From: JACVRW01 sp038323835
GTDB lineage: Bacteria > Actinomycetota > Thermoleophilia > Solirubrobacterales > Thermoleophilaceae
Direction of reading: 5' to 3'
Assembly: GCA_038323835.1 (NCBI GenBank)
Contig: JBBQHI010000002.1
Span: 1 to 64,000 of the forward strand
DNA: 64,000 nucleotides
Made by a program: the position numbers and the translations under genes. Under the pieces are notes generated by a model. It saw nothing but the letters and a program-made list of their open reading frames with translations. It was not told the DNA's origin and ran no database searches. Shown one piece after another: positions 34,624 to 42,837 of the stretch. The stretch's first letter is position 1. Each line of letters begins with the position of its first letter.

Positions 34624-35139
34624 TCAATCGAGCCGGAGCTCGCGCAGCGCGGCCCAGCGTTCGTCGGGCGCGCTCTCGTGCTGGTGAGCGGGGCCCGCCA
34701 TGTTCAGATTCTCTCCGCACACCGGGCAGAGTCCCAGGCAGTCGTCGCGGCAGACGATCCGCACCGGAAGGGAGAGCGCGAGTGCGTCGCGGGCCCAGGA
34801 CTCCACGTCGAGCTCGTCGCCCTCGAGGTAGGGCGAGCGGAGATCCTCGATCGCGCCGGGCTGATCCACCTCTCGCGCATCGACGGCCACCCGGTCGGTG
34901 GCCGGATCGAGGCAGCGCATGCACAGGCCGCGCAGATCGGCATCGAAGCGCAGGCGCAGCGACCAGCCGGTGGTGGTGTGCGCGATGTCGAGCGTGGCGT
35001 CCAGGCTGTCCCCGCGGACGCCGTAGTGCTGCCCGCCGAACTCGAAGCCCTCCACGGGTACCCGGAGGGGCAGCCGGCGTCCCTCGCCTGAGGACAGTGA
35101 GAGCCGCCCGAGATCGAGGGTCTCCGTCTGCGGGCCCAT
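34624..35139 (-). CDS. YceD/DUF177-family protein
   Basis: The 171-residue protein matches the DUF177 family, which nearly always precedes rpmF and in plants and bacteria is tied to 23S rRNA accumulation. Features are LRGLCMRCLDPATDRVAVD with a CxxC pair, DALALSLPVRIVCRDDCLGLCPVCG with further cysteines (probably a zinc site) and a C-terminal helix. ATG 35139 has TAATCT exactly six bases before it. It heads the long minus-strand run. Confidence 0.9.
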   Translation of the reverse strand: MGPQTETLDLGRLSLSSGEGRRLPLRVPVEGFEFGGQHYGVRGDSLDATLDIAHTTTGWSLRLRFDADLRGLCMRCLDPATDRVAVDAREVDQPGAIEDLRSPYLEGDELDVESWARDALALSLPVRIVCRDDCLGLCPVCGENLNMAGPAHQHESAPDERWAALRELRLD

Positions 35140-35145
35140 GGCCCG

Positions 35146-35151
35146 AGATTA
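35146..35151 (-). promoter_or_regulatory. -10-like TAATCT, leaderless spacing
   Basis: TAATCT is followed by CGGGCC and the ATG of the DUF177 gene at 35139. The spacing suggests a leaderless transcript for the rpmF-plsX-acpP-rnc-smc-ftsY run. Confidence 0.5.
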
Positions 35152-35159
35152 CCGGGGCG

Positions 35160-35543
35160 CTACTGCTTGATCTCGATGAGCTCGACCCGGTATCCGTCCG
35201 GATCGCGCACGAAGCAGATGAGCGGGCCCTCGGCCCGGCCACCGGGCCGGTACGGGGGCTTCTCCGGCTCGATGTCCTGATCGCCGAGCCGCTCGAGAGT
35301 GCCCTCGAGGTCGTCCACGGCGATGGCGATGTGGTTGTAGCCCGTGCCGAGCTCATACGAGTCCACACCGTGGTTGTAGGTGAGCTCGAGGCGCGGATCC
35401 TCGCCCGGCATGCCCATGAACACGTTGATCGCCTCGTCGCCGATGGGCATGCGGCCCACCTCCTGGAAGCCGAGCTTCTCGTATAAGGAGACCGAGCGGT
35501 CGATGTCGCCGATGCGGTAACAGGTGTGCAGGTAGGAGGCCAC
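35160..35543 (-). CDS. Lactoylglutathione lyase/VOC-family protein (glyoxalase I-like)
   Basis: This 127-residue protein has the duplicated beta-alpha-beta-beta-beta fold of glyoxalase I: His6 in YLHTCYRIGD, Glu in RLELTYNHGVDSYE, His in YNHIAIAVDD and Glu in YRVELIEI give the four metal ligands. It would detoxify methylglyoxal thiol adducts; in actinobacteria the thiol would be mycothiol or another cofactor, so the name is provisional. It starts at GTG 35543 with TAGGGT seven bases before. The hairpin at 35575-35606 separates it from the LPXTG gene. Confidence 0.85.
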   Translation of the reverse strand: MASYLHTCYRIGDIDRSVSLYEKLGFQEVGRMPIGDEAINVFMGMPGEDPRLELTYNHGVDSYELGTGYNHIAIAVDDLEGTLERLGDQDIEPEKPPYRPGGRAEGPLICFVRDPDGYRVELIEIKQ

Positions 35544-35574
35544 GGTTCGGACCCTACCTCCCCGAGAAAGGCGA

Positions 35575-35606
35575 AAGCCACGCCCCTCGCGAGAGGAGCG
35601 TGGCTT
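35575..35606 (-). terminator. Strong hairpin terminator after the LPXTG gene
   Basis: The arms AAGCCACGC and GCGTGGCTT pair perfectly, one mismatch follows, then CCTC/GAGG around a GCGA loop. On the minus strand the run TTTCGCCTTTCTC follows, giving some U-richness. It lies 30 bp after the stop of the surface-protein gene and before the glyoxalase promoter, so it should stop transcription between them. Confidence 0.8.
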
Positions 35607-35636
35607 CGCGGTACCGCGATTGCTCTTCTTGGTGAA

Positions 35637-36839
35637 CTACCGGCGGACCGTCTCAGCGGCCGCCCTGCGCAACCCGAATCCGGCACACAGGAGACCCGCG
35701 GCCGATAGGAGAAGCAACGGCACGTGCCCACCGGTGAACGGCAGGCTCGACGTGGCGGTGGCCTCGGTGACCGTGCCGGCTACGCCGCTGGTGGGAGCAT
35801 TGCTGCCCCCTGCGCCGCCGCCGGCCTCGGACTTCCCGAGAACCTCGCCCTGCTCGCCTCCTTGCTCGCCGCCTGTACCGGGGGACTCGCCGCCGGGCGT
35901 GTTACCGCCGGGCGTCTCGCCACCAGGGGTCTCCCCGCCGGGCGTGTTGCCGCCGGGGGTCTCGCCACCGGGGGTCTCGCCGCCAGGCGTCTGTCCGCCG
36001 GGCGTCTCACCACCGGGGGTCTCGCCGCCAGGCGTTTCACCGCCGGGCGTCTCCCCGCCAGGGGTTTCCCCGCCGGGGGTCTCGCCACCGGGTGTCTCCC
36101 CACCGGGCGTTTCGCCGCCCGGGGTTTCGCCGCCCGGGGTTTCCCCACCGGGGGTCTCCCCACCAGGCGTGTGGCCACCGGGGGTCTCGCCGCCAGGCGT
36201 GTTACCGCCAGGCGTCTCACCACCGGGGGTCTCCCCACCGGGCGTATGGCCACCGGGCGTCTCGCCACCAGGCGTATGACCGCCAGGCGTCTCGCCACCG
36301 GGTGTTTCCCCACCGGGCGTATGACCACCAGGGGTCTCGCCACCCGGCGTATGACCGCCAGGCGTGTGACCGCCAGGCGTCTCGCCACCGGGTGTTTCCC
36401 CACCGGGCGTATGACCACCAGGGGTCTCGCCACCCGGCGTGTGACCGCCAGGTGTCTCCCCGCCGGGCGTGTGACCGCCCGGCGTCTCGGGCGTGGGCAT
36501 CCCACCGCCGGAGGGCGGATAACCGCCACCGGGGTGTTCTTCCTTACAGGGGTTGTCTCCGCCGGATCCTTCCGACGGGGGCTGTCCCTGATCCGAGTGG
36601 TGCGATCCCGAGTCCGATCCTCCGGACCCGTGGTCCCACCCGGAACCTCCGCTCCCGCCAGAGTCTCCGTGCCATCCGGAGCCTCCCTGACCTGGACCGG
36701 AGCCATATCCCTGAGACGAATGGTCTCCACCGGCAAACGCGTTGCCGGCGCTCACCAAGGAGAGCCAGAGCGCGACGATGAATGCCGAGATCCATACGAA
36801 TCTCCGCATGCCCGAGGCACTCGGCTCGGAAAGCTGCAT
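35637..36839 (-). CDS. LPXTG cell-wall-anchored protein with 40 TPGG pentapeptides
   Basis: The 400-residue precursor has a signal peptide (cleavage after AGNAFA near residue 36), a Gly/Ser/His-rich segment with a single Cys, a stalk of exactly 40 units xTPGG (x is Glu 27 times, His 9, Asn 3, Gln once), a short Gly/Ala linker and a sorting signal LPFTG at 366-370, a hydrophobic stretch and a basic tail. A sortase would attach it to the wall; none is present here. ATG 36839 follows GGGAG with normal spacing. A GTTT/GGGTAA promoter lies about 100 bp upstream. It has no enzyme domain, so it is structural or adhesive at most. Confidence 0.88.
   Translation of the reverse strand: MQLSEPSASGMRRFVWISAFIVALWLSLVSAGNAFAGGDHSSQGYGSGPGQGGSGWHGDSGGSGGSGWDHGSGGSDSGSHHSDQGQPPSEGSGGDNPCKEEHPGGGYPPSGGGMPTPETPGGHTPGGETPGGHTPGGETPGGHTPGGETPGGETPGGHTPGGHTPGGETPGGHTPGGETPGGETPGGHTPGGETPGGHTPGGETPGGETPGGNTPGGETPGGHTPGGETPGGETPGGETPGGETPGGETPGGETPGGETPGGETPGGETPGGETPGGETPGGQTPGGETPGGETPGGNTPGGETPGGETPGGNTPGGESPGTGGEQGGEQGEVLGKSEAGGGAGGSNAPTSGVAGTVTEATATSSLPFTGGHVPLLLLSAAGLLCAGFGLRRAAAETVRR
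35889..36488 (-). repeat. Forty 15-bp tandem repeats inside the LPXTG gene
   Basis: Exactly 600 bp consist of in-frame 15-base units encoding xTPGG. Silent differences among units and the clustering of His-containing units in the first half, with an unbroken run of 11 Glu units in the middle, show expansion by slippage or unequal crossover. The number of units may differ between strains. Confidence 0.95.
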
Positions 36840-36940
36840 AGGTTCTCCCTTCGGGGGTTGCTAACGGCGGCATAGCAAGACCATCTGAACCCACCAGAGG
36901 CCCCGCGAAGTAGACGAGTAGAACAGCAAGATCGGATGTT

Positions 36941-36964
36941 TTACCCGTCGATCCTGCAAGAAAC
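36941..36964 (-). promoter_or_regulatory. Stress-sigma-type promoter, GTTT-N14-GGGTAA
   Basis: On the minus strand GTTT, exactly 14 bases and GGGTAA occur upstream of the LPXTG gene. This equals the consensus of SigB/SigF-group sigma factors in Gram-positives. The 212-bp region between 36840 and 37051 is otherwise AT-richer than its surroundings and holds no gene. The predicted transcript starts about 95 bases before the ATG. Confidence 0.55.
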
Positions 36965-37051
36965 TTCCCAAAATCCGCGCGATTTCGCGTTGCGGTTGGT
37001 CCCTTCGGGGGATCCGCGACGGATTGAGACGCCCCATCGGGGGCGATGAGG

Positions 37052-37513
37052 CTAGGAGACTTCGGCCTCTTCGCGACCCTGCAGGCGGTCGCGGCCGCGC
37101 TGAACCGCGGCGATGAACTTCGTCAGGTTGACCTCGAGCGTGTTGAGGATGTCGTCGGCGTAGTCCTCGGCGCCGAGACGGATCTCACGCTCGCGAGCGC
37201 GGGCGTCCTCGATGATCTCCTCCGCCTGGCGCTCGGCCTGCTTGACGATCTCCTCCTCGGAGATCAGGCGGATCTGCTCCTCACGAGCCTCGCGCACGAC
37301 GCGCTCGGCCTCGCGCTTGGCCTCGGCGAGCATCTCCTGACGCTCCTTGACGATCCAGCGGGCCTGCTTGATCTCCTCGGGGATCGTGGCCCGCATCTGG
37401 TCGAGGATGTCGTAGACCTCCTCCTTGTCCACGCGCACCGTGTCGGTGAGCGGGACGACCTTCGCGTTGTGAATCGTGTCGTCGAGCTTGTCGATCAGGA
37501 CGAGGACGTCCAT
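37052..37513 (-). CDS. DivIVA-like coiled-coil protein
   Basis: The 153 residues begin MDVLVLIDKLDDTIHNAK and continue with VDKEEVYDILDQMRATIPEEIKQAR, then a long charged coiled coil of Glu, Arg and Ala (55-140). This is a short DivIVA-like or ATP-synthase-b-like protein common in actinobacteria next to coaD and rsmD. It may organise the cell pole or division site, but this is not shown by the sequence. ATG 37513 follows GGAGG. The gap to coaD is 79 bp. Confidence 0.8.
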   Translation of the reverse strand: MDVLVLIDKLDDTIHNAKVVPLTDTVRVDKEEVYDILDQMRATIPEEIKQARWIVKERQEMLAEAKREAERVVREAREEQIRLISEEEIVKQAERQAEEIIEDARAREREIRLGAEDYADDILNTLEVNLTKFIAAVQRGRDRLQGREEAEVS

Positions 37514-37592
37514 GCGCTCTACCTCCGCGAGGCCATGAGCCCCGCGCTCCCGTTGATCGAATGTGACGTCACGTTCTCAGATCCCCTGTTCT

Positions 37593-38093
37593 TCAGCGCT
37601 TGAGCTCTTCCTGCAGCCGTGCGGCCACCCGGTCGGGCACGAGCCCGCTGATGTCGCCACCGAACATGGCCAGCTCCTTGATCCCACTCGAGGACAGGAA
37701 ACTGTATTGCGGCGCGGCCATAAGGTAGATGCTCTCGATGTCGGGCGCCATCTTCCGGTTGAGCTGGTTCATCTCGAACTCGTATTCGAAGTCCGAGATC
37801 GCCCGCAATCCTTTGACGATGGCCTTGGCCCCGTGCTCGCGGGCGAAATCGACGAGGAGCGTATCAAAGGGTTTTACCTGCACATTGCCCAAATCTGTCG
37901 TGGCCTCGGCGATGAACGAAACGCGCTCCTCGGCGGAGAAGAGAGGCTTGCTCTTGCGGACCGGGCTGTTGACCACGCCCACGATGAGCTCGTCGAACAC
38001 CCCGGCGGCCCTCCGGATGATGTCGAGGTGCCCCATCGTCACCGGGTCGTAGGAGCCCGGGCAGACCGCCCGGCCGCCGTTGCGCTCAGCCAT
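37593..38093 (-). CDS. coaD: Phosphopantetheine adenylyltransferase
   Basis: The 166-residue nucleotidyltransferase makes dephospho-CoA from phosphopantetheine and ATP. The nucleotide-binding GSYDPVTMGHLDIIRRA is near residue 18, and the C-terminal SSSGIKELAMFGGDISGLVP block is present. It overlaps the end of rsmD by eight bases. rsmD-coaD is a conserved pair; with acpP on the same stretch, CoA and ACP supply lie close together. Confidence 0.95.
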   Translation of the reverse strand: MAERNGGRAVCPGSYDPVTMGHLDIIRRAAGVFDELIVGVVNSPVRKSKPLFSAEERVSFIAEATTDLGNVQVKPFDTLLVDFAREHGAKAIVKGLRAISDFEYEFEMNQLNRKMAPDIESIYLMAAPQYSFLSSSGIKELAMFGGDISGLVPDRVAARLQEELKR

Positions 38094-38607
38094 GGATCGC
38101 GATGCGCGTGTCGCCGTAGGTGCGCTCGCGCAGGAGGGGGAGCGTCAGCTCCAGAGGCGTGCGTTTGTCGGATTCGGTCACGGTGCGGGCGTTTTCGTCG
38201 AGAACCGCCGGCAGGGCCACGGACAGCGGACCGGCCAAGCGGGAGGCGGAATCATACGGGGGGTCACAGAACACGAGGTCGAACGACGGCTCGAGACCGG
38301 ACAGAAAGGCGAGCGCGTCCCGCCGCACCACCTCCGCACCGGCCACGCCGAGGTCGTCGAGGTTGCGCCTGATCGCGGCCACCGCGGAGGCGTCGCGATC
38401 CACGAAGACCGCGGACGCCGCGCCCCGCGAGAGCGCCTCGATCCCGAGCGCGCCCGAGCCTGCGTAAAGGTCGAGCACGCGCGCCTCCGTAACGTCACCG
38501 AGCATCGAGAAGAGCGCCTCGCGGACGCGATCGGCCGTGGGCCGCGTGCGGGTTCCGCGCGGCGCGCGCAGGCGCCGGCCCCCGTAGGTGCCGGCCACGA
38601 CCCTCAC
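38086..38607 (-). CDS. rsmD: 16S rRNA (guanine-966-N2)-methyltransferase
   Basis: The 173-residue methyltransferase begins VRVVAGTYGGRRLRAP and has RPTADRVREALFSML, the SAM loop LDLYAGSGALGIEAL and the catalytic FCDPPYD motif. It methylates G966 of the 30S head. GTG 38607 overlaps the recG stop as GTGA, and its end overlaps coaD. The recG-rsmD-coaD order is widespread. Confidence 0.94.
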   Translation of the reverse strand: MRVVAGTYGGRRLRAPRGTRTRPTADRVREALFSMLGDVTEARVLDLYAGSGALGIEALSRGAASAVFVDRDASAVAAIRRNLDDLGVAGAEVVRRDALAFLSGLEPSFDLVFCDPPYDSASRLAGPLSVALPAVLDENARTVTESDKRTPLELTLPLLRERTYGDTRIAIHG

Positions 38608-40739
38608 GCCGGAATCGGATCGAGCTCCGGGCCGAAGCGGGCCACCGCCGCGTCCCGCAGCAGCGCGTTCTGAGGCTCGGTGAGCTCCGGGTCGGAGCGC
38701 AGCAGCTCGTCCGCCAGGTCCCGCGCCCGCACCAGCAGGGCGGTGTCCTCGGGAAGCTGGGCCACCCGCAGCTCCGGCAGCCCGTGCTGGCGCGTGCCGA
38801 GCACGTCCCCGGCGCCGCGGAGCTCGAGGTCCACCTCGGCCAGCCGGAAGCCGTCGCTCTCGCCGGCGATCGCCTCGAGCCGCGGAAGCTTCGCGTCCCC
38901 GAACAGGATGCACAGCGAGCCGTGCTCGCCCCGGCCCACCCGGCCCCGGAGCTGGTGGAGCTGCGACAGCCCGTAGCGCTCCGCGGCCTCGATCAGCATC
39001 ACCGTGGCGTTGGGCACATCGATCCCCACCTCCACCACGCTGGTGGCCACGAGCACGTCTGCCTCGCCGCGCGCGAAGGACTCCATGGCCGCCTGCTTGG
39101 CCTTCGAGGGAAGCTGCCCATGGATCAGCGCCACGCGCTGGTCGCGGAACTCCGTCGTACGCAGACGCTCGAACTCCACCGTGGCGGCGGTGGCCTGGAG
39201 CGCCTCGGACTCCTCCACGAGCGGGCAGACGACGAAGCACTGACGGCCCGCGGCGATCTCCTCACGGATCCGCTCGTACGCGCGCTGACGGGCTCGCACT
39301 CCGTCTACCACGAAGGTCTCCACCGGCCGGCGCCCGTGAGGAAGCTCGCGCAGGGCGGTGGCGTCGAGATCGCCGTACGCGGTCAGGGAGAGCGTGCGCG
39401 GGATCGGCGTGGCCGTCATGTGGAGGGCGTGGGGAGTGAGTCCCTCCGGGGCCTTCGCGTCGAGCGCGGCCCGCTGGCGCACGCCGAAGCGATGCTGCTC
39501 GTCCACCACGCAGAGGGCCAGGTCCCGGAACTCCACCGGGTCCTCGATCAGCGCGTGCGTGCCCACCAGCAGCTGAAGCTGACCCGAGCCCAGGGCGCCC
39601 AGCAGGTCGCGCCGCCGGGCGGCCGGCGTGGAGCCGGTGAGCAGCTCCAGCGGCAGCGCCCCGCCGAGCAGACGGTCGAGCGTGCGGTGGTGCTGCTCGG
39701 CCAAGGTCTCCGTGGGAGCCATCAGCGCAGCCTGGGCGCCGTTCTCCACCGCACGCAGCATCGCGTGGAGGGCCACCACGGTCTTGCCCGCGCCCACCTC
39801 TCCCATCAGCAGGCGCTGCATCGGGCGCTCGCGGGCGATGTCCTCGTCGATGTCGCTCATGGCGCTCTTCTGGTCGCCCGTGAGCTCGAAGGGGAGCGAC
39901 CAGCGCCAGCGGTCCACCACGACCCCGCGCGCCGCGAGCGGCCGCGCCGGGCGGCCGTGGCGACGCGACCGGCGCCTTCCGGCCACCGCGAGCTGGAGGA
40001 GCAGCAGCTCCTCGAAGGCCAGGCGCCGGCGCGCCCCGCGCTCGTCGTCCTCGGTGTCCGGGAAGTGCGCCCCGGCCAGCGCCGCCGCGCGCTCCGGCAG
40101 CCGCTCCGCCACCCGGATTCCCGCGGGCAGCGGCTCGGGGGTGAGCAGGAAGCATCCGCGCGCGTCCCAGACGAGCGAGCGCAGGCGGGCGGCGCTCAGG
40201 CCCTCTGTTGCCGGATGGACGGGCACCAGCCCGACGGTGTGCACGGGAGCGTCCCCCCCGAGCGGCTCGTGCTCTGACACCCAGAACTCGCCCGCCCGGC
40301 GCAGGCGCCCGTGAAGGAGCACGTTCGTCCCGGCCGGGAGCTGGCGCGCCAGCCAGGGCTGGTTGAACCAGACGGCCACGAGCGGACCCGTTGCGTCGGC
40401 CACCCGCGCCTCGACCCGCTTGCGGCGGCGATCGCGCATGGGCCGCACGGCCACCGACCGGACGGTGACGGCCACAGTGGCCTCCTCCCCCACCATCAGG
40501 TCCCCGACGGCGCGGACGTCGCGGCGGTCGCGGTGCGAGTGCGGCAGGTGCTCGATCAGGTCGCCGCGCGTGGCGATCCCCAGCGTCTCCAGCGCCCTCC
40601 CTCCGGCTCCGTCCAGCTCCACCGGCTCCTCCAGGGCGCTCGGGCGGGGGTACGACCTGACCGGCGCGGTGGCCAGCTCCTCCGGCGTCAGCTCCTCGAG
40701 GGAGGCGAAGCCGGTTACTCCGCGCAGAGCAGCCACCAC
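38604..40739 (-). CDS. recG: ATP-dependent DNA helicase RecG
   Basis: The 711-residue helicase remodels stalled replication forks. It has an OB-fold wedge domain (100-190), motif I LLMGEVGAGKTVVALHAML, motif II VVDEQHRFGVRQR, motif III MTATPIPRT and motif VI QLRGRVGRGEHGS. The start GTG 40739 overlaps the FakA-like gene by 25 bp; the N-terminus is short compared with E. coli RecG. It is coupled to rsmD by GTGA. Confidence 0.94.
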   Translation of the reverse strand: MVAALRGVTGFASLEELTPEELATAPVRSYPRPSALEEPVELDGAGGRALETLGIATRGDLIEHLPHSHRDRRDVRAVGDLMVGEEATVAVTVRSVAVRPMRDRRRKRVEARVADATGPLVAVWFNQPWLARQLPAGTNVLLHGRLRRAGEFWVSEHEPLGGDAPVHTVGLVPVHPATEGLSAARLRSLVWDARGCFLLTPEPLPAGIRVAERLPERAAALAGAHFPDTEDDERGARRRLAFEELLLLQLAVAGRRRSRRHGRPARPLAARGVVVDRWRWSLPFELTGDQKSAMSDIDEDIARERPMQRLLMGEVGAGKTVVALHAMLRAVENGAQAALMAPTETLAEQHHRTLDRLLGGALPLELLTGSTPAARRRDLLGALGSGQLQLLVGTHALIEDPVEFRDLALCVVDEQHRFGVRQRAALDAKAPEGLTPHALHMTATPIPRTLSLTAYGDLDATALRELPHGRRPVETFVVDGVRARQRAYERIREEIAAGRQCFVVCPLVEESEALQATAATVEFERLRTTEFRDQRVALIHGQLPSKAKQAAMESFARGEADVLVATSVVEVGIDVPNATVMLIEAAERYGLSQLHQLRGRVGRGEHGSLCILFGDAKLPRLEAIAGESDGFRLAEVDLELRGAGDVLGTRQHGLPELRVAQLPEDTALLVRARDLADELLRSDPELTEPQNALLRDAAVARFGPELDPIPA

Positions 40740-42355
40740 CAGGCGGGTTGGCCGCCCTCGTGGTACTCGATCTCGACCCCGTCGGGCACATTGGCCTCGA
40801 CGTGCTCGCGATCGAGCGGCGCCCCGGCTCCGGCGAGGCAGGTGAGCAGCTCGGTGCCGGTGGCGATGCGCTCGAGCGTGGTGGTGAGCGTGAGCTCCGG
40901 GTCTCCCCAGGCCACCAGCTCGCCTCCGGCGTATCCCACGGCGTCGCCGGCGGTGAAGCGGCCCTGCACGTCGTCGCGGGCCGCGGGGGCCACCCCGCCC
41001 ACCCGCAGCGACTCCGCCGCCCGCCCCACCGCGTGCGCGTTTCGCTCGGCGCCCACGTTGGGGTCGAAGGCCAGAAGCGCGGCCAGCCCCTCCTGCGGCG
41101 CCGTGGTGGGCACCACCCGGGCCGGCTTCTCCGACAGCTCGGCCGCGCGCTCGGCCGCCAGGATCACGTTCGGGCTGTTGGGTAGCACGAGCACCTCCTG
41201 GCCGTTCGCGGCGTGCACGCCGGCGAGCAGCTCGTAGGTGGAGGGGTTCATCGTGGCGCCGCCGTCCACCACCAGCACCCCGAGCCCCTCGAAGAGCCTG
41301 CGCACCCCGGACCCGCTGGCCACGGCCACGACCGCGCAGGTGGTCTCCGCGCCGGGCGTGTGCTCGGCGAGCCGGGCCGTGCGGTCGGCCACCTGCTCAA
41401 GCATGTCCGCCACGTCGAAGCGGGACACCTCGCCCGCGTCGGCGAATACGGCCACCGCGCGCTCCGGATCGTCGGTGTGCACGTGCACCCGGATCGTGCG
41501 CTCGTCCCCGACCACGAGCACCGAGTCGCCGAGCGCCTCGAGGCTCGGCAGGAACGAACCGGCGGCGAGATTCTCCCCGGTGACCGCGAAGTTCGTGCAG
41601 TAGCGGAAGCTCGAGGACTCGTGCTCGGGACGGTGCAGCGCCGCGGGAGCGAGCTGGTGCTCGAGCTCCGGCGCGGCGTCGCCGCGCAGGGCGGCGAGGC
41701 AGCCGGCCAGGATCACGGTGAGCCCGTAGGCGCCCGCGTCCACCACTCCGGCGTCGCGCAGCACGGCGAGCTGGTCGGGCCCTCGCTCCACCGCCTCCTT
41801 GCCCGCCTCGAGGGCGTTCTCCAGGACCTGCGCCAGCAGCTCGTCCTGCTGCTCGGCGCGCGACTCGGGCCCAAGCCGCTGAGTGTCCATGTGCGCGAGA
41901 TCGTGTGCCACCCGGCTGGACATCGCGCGTATGGCCGAGAGCATCGTGCCCTCCGCCGGGTTGCGCACCGACGCGTACGCGGCGTCGGCGGCGCGTGCGA
42001 GGGCGGCCGACACCAGCACCGGATCCACGAGCTCACCGGGCCGGCCGGCCAGCTCCTCGGCGGCGCCGCGGACGATCTGGGAGAGGATCACCCCGCTGTT
42101 CCCGCGTGCGCCCAGCAGAGCGGCGCGGGCGACCGCCGCCACGATCTCCGTGCGCCCATGGACGTCCAGGGGCTGCCCGTTCATGCGGTTCAGCTCATCG
42201 AGCACCGCGCGCATCGTGAGCGCCATGTTGTCGCCCGTGTCGCCGTCAGCGACCGGGAACACATTGAGGTCGTTCACCTCCTGGCGGCGGTTTTCCAGCT
42301 CGGTGAGAGCTGCAGCCACGACGCGCCGGAAGCGGACGAGGGACTCGTCAGCCAC
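40715..42355 (-). CDS. DAK2-domain protein, fatty acid kinase FakA-like
   Basis: The 546 residues contain an N-terminal DAK2 kinase domain (NVFPVADGDTGDNMALTMRAV, with the metal-binding Asp residues, and GARGNSGVILSQIVRGAA) and a C-terminal DegV-like portion. FakA phosphorylates fatty acids presented by FakB for use by PlsX/PlsY. FakB is not in the window. The gene is commonly found between rpmB and recG, as here. It starts at GTG 42355, where TAGAAC lies six bases before the start. Confidence 0.88.
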   Translation of the reverse strand: MADESLVRFRRVVAAALTELENRRQEVNDLNVFPVADGDTGDNMALTMRAVLDELNRMNGQPLDVHGRTEIVAAVARAALLGARGNSGVILSQIVRGAAEELAGRPGELVDPVLVSAALARAADAAYASVRNPAEGTMLSAIRAMSSRVAHDLAHMDTQRLGPESRAEQQDELLAQVLENALEAGKEAVERGPDQLAVLRDAGVVDAGAYGLTVILAGCLAALRGDAAPELEHQLAPAALHRPEHESSSFRYCTNFAVTGENLAAGSFLPSLEALGDSVLVVGDERTIRVHVHTDDPERAVAVFADAGEVSRFDVADMLEQVADRTARLAEHTPGAETTCAVVAVASGSGVRRLFEGLGVLVVDGGATMNPSTYELLAGVHAANGQEVLVLPNSPNVILAAERAAELSEKPARVVPTTAPQEGLAALLAFDPNVGAERNAHAVGRAAESLRVGGVAPAARDDVQGRFTAGDAVGYAGGELVAWGDPELTLTTTLERIATGTELLTCLAGAGAPLDREHVEANVPDGVEIEYHEGGQPAWWWLLCAE

Positions 42356-42423
42356 GTGGGGGTTCTACACCGCCGGGCGGCGGGGTTACTGCGTGGGCAC
42401 GTCGCACACGGAGGCCGTGCCTC

Positions 42424-42615
42424 TCAGAGCGCCTTCGTGACCTTGGAGGCCTTGAGGCAGCGCGTGCACACGTATTCGCGCCGGGGCGTGCCGTTCACGG
42501 AGATGCGGACCTTCTGGAGGTTCGGCTCCCAACGCCGCCTCGTGGCGACCATCGAGTGGCTTCGGTTGTTGCCGAACCCCGGGCCCTTCCCGCATGAATA
42601 ACAGACCTTGGACAC
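42424..42615 (-). CDS. rpmB: 50S ribosomal protein L28, zinc-ribbon form
   Basis: The 63-residue protein begins VSKVCYSCGKGPGFGNNRSH; GTG 42615 is chosen because L28 proteins begin at this Ser-Lys. Cys5-x2-Cys8 and a second CTRC pair bind zinc. It is 68 bp from the FakA-like gene. An upstream in-frame ATG at 42645 touches a palindromic repeat and would add ten residues not found in L28. Confidence 0.95.
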   Translation of the reverse strand: MSKVCYSCGKGPGFGNNRSHSMVATRRRWEPNLQKVRISVNGTPRREYVCTRCLKASKVTKAL

Positions 42616-42644
42616 GGCGGATGAGGCTACCAGCCAAGCTGGCA

Positions 42645-42739
42645 TGGTCCGGTGCTCGCCCGATCACCGATCGGACTCCGCTCCTCCCCGGCATGGTCCG
42701 GTGCTCGCCCGATCACCGATCGGACTCCGCTCCTCCCTG
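42645..42739 (+). repeat. Two tandem copies of the palindromic repeat
   Basis: Two units start at 42645 and 42694 (49-bp period). Both have GCCCGATC and GATCGGAC around ACC, a stem with one G-A mismatch at its end. The first begins at the rpmB end of the gap and the second ends 31 bp before the palindromic promoter of the amidohydrolase. The divergent genes flank both copies. Confidence 0.88.
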
Positions 42740-42769
42740 TCTCCTCCCCCGGGCGCTTTTGCGAAACAG

Positions 42770-42790
42770 CGGTGTTTATGGTAAACACCG
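42770..42790 (+). promoter_or_regulatory. Perfect palindrome enclosing a -10-like TATGGT
   Basis: Nine-base arms CGGTGTTTA and TAAACACCG flank a TGG centre. Inside it TATGGT (42777-42782) could be the -10 of the amidohydrolase gene, about 55 bp before its ATG. A dimeric repressor binding this site would cover the promoter core. No regulator gene is adjacent. Confidence 0.6.
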
Positions 42791-42837
42791 GCGTTCCCAG
42801 GTCCCGCCGCGGATCGGAACGAGGAGGAGAGGTCTCT

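Noticed and set aside
35889..36488. Regular short repeats that might be taken for a CRISPR array
   Set aside because: The period is 15 bp with no spacers, and all units are in frame inside a gene with signal peptide and LPXTG signal.
42643..42645. ATG 42645 as the rpmB start
   Set aside because: It would add ten residues not found in L28 proteins and begins in the repeat; GTG 42615 gives the normal N-terminus.
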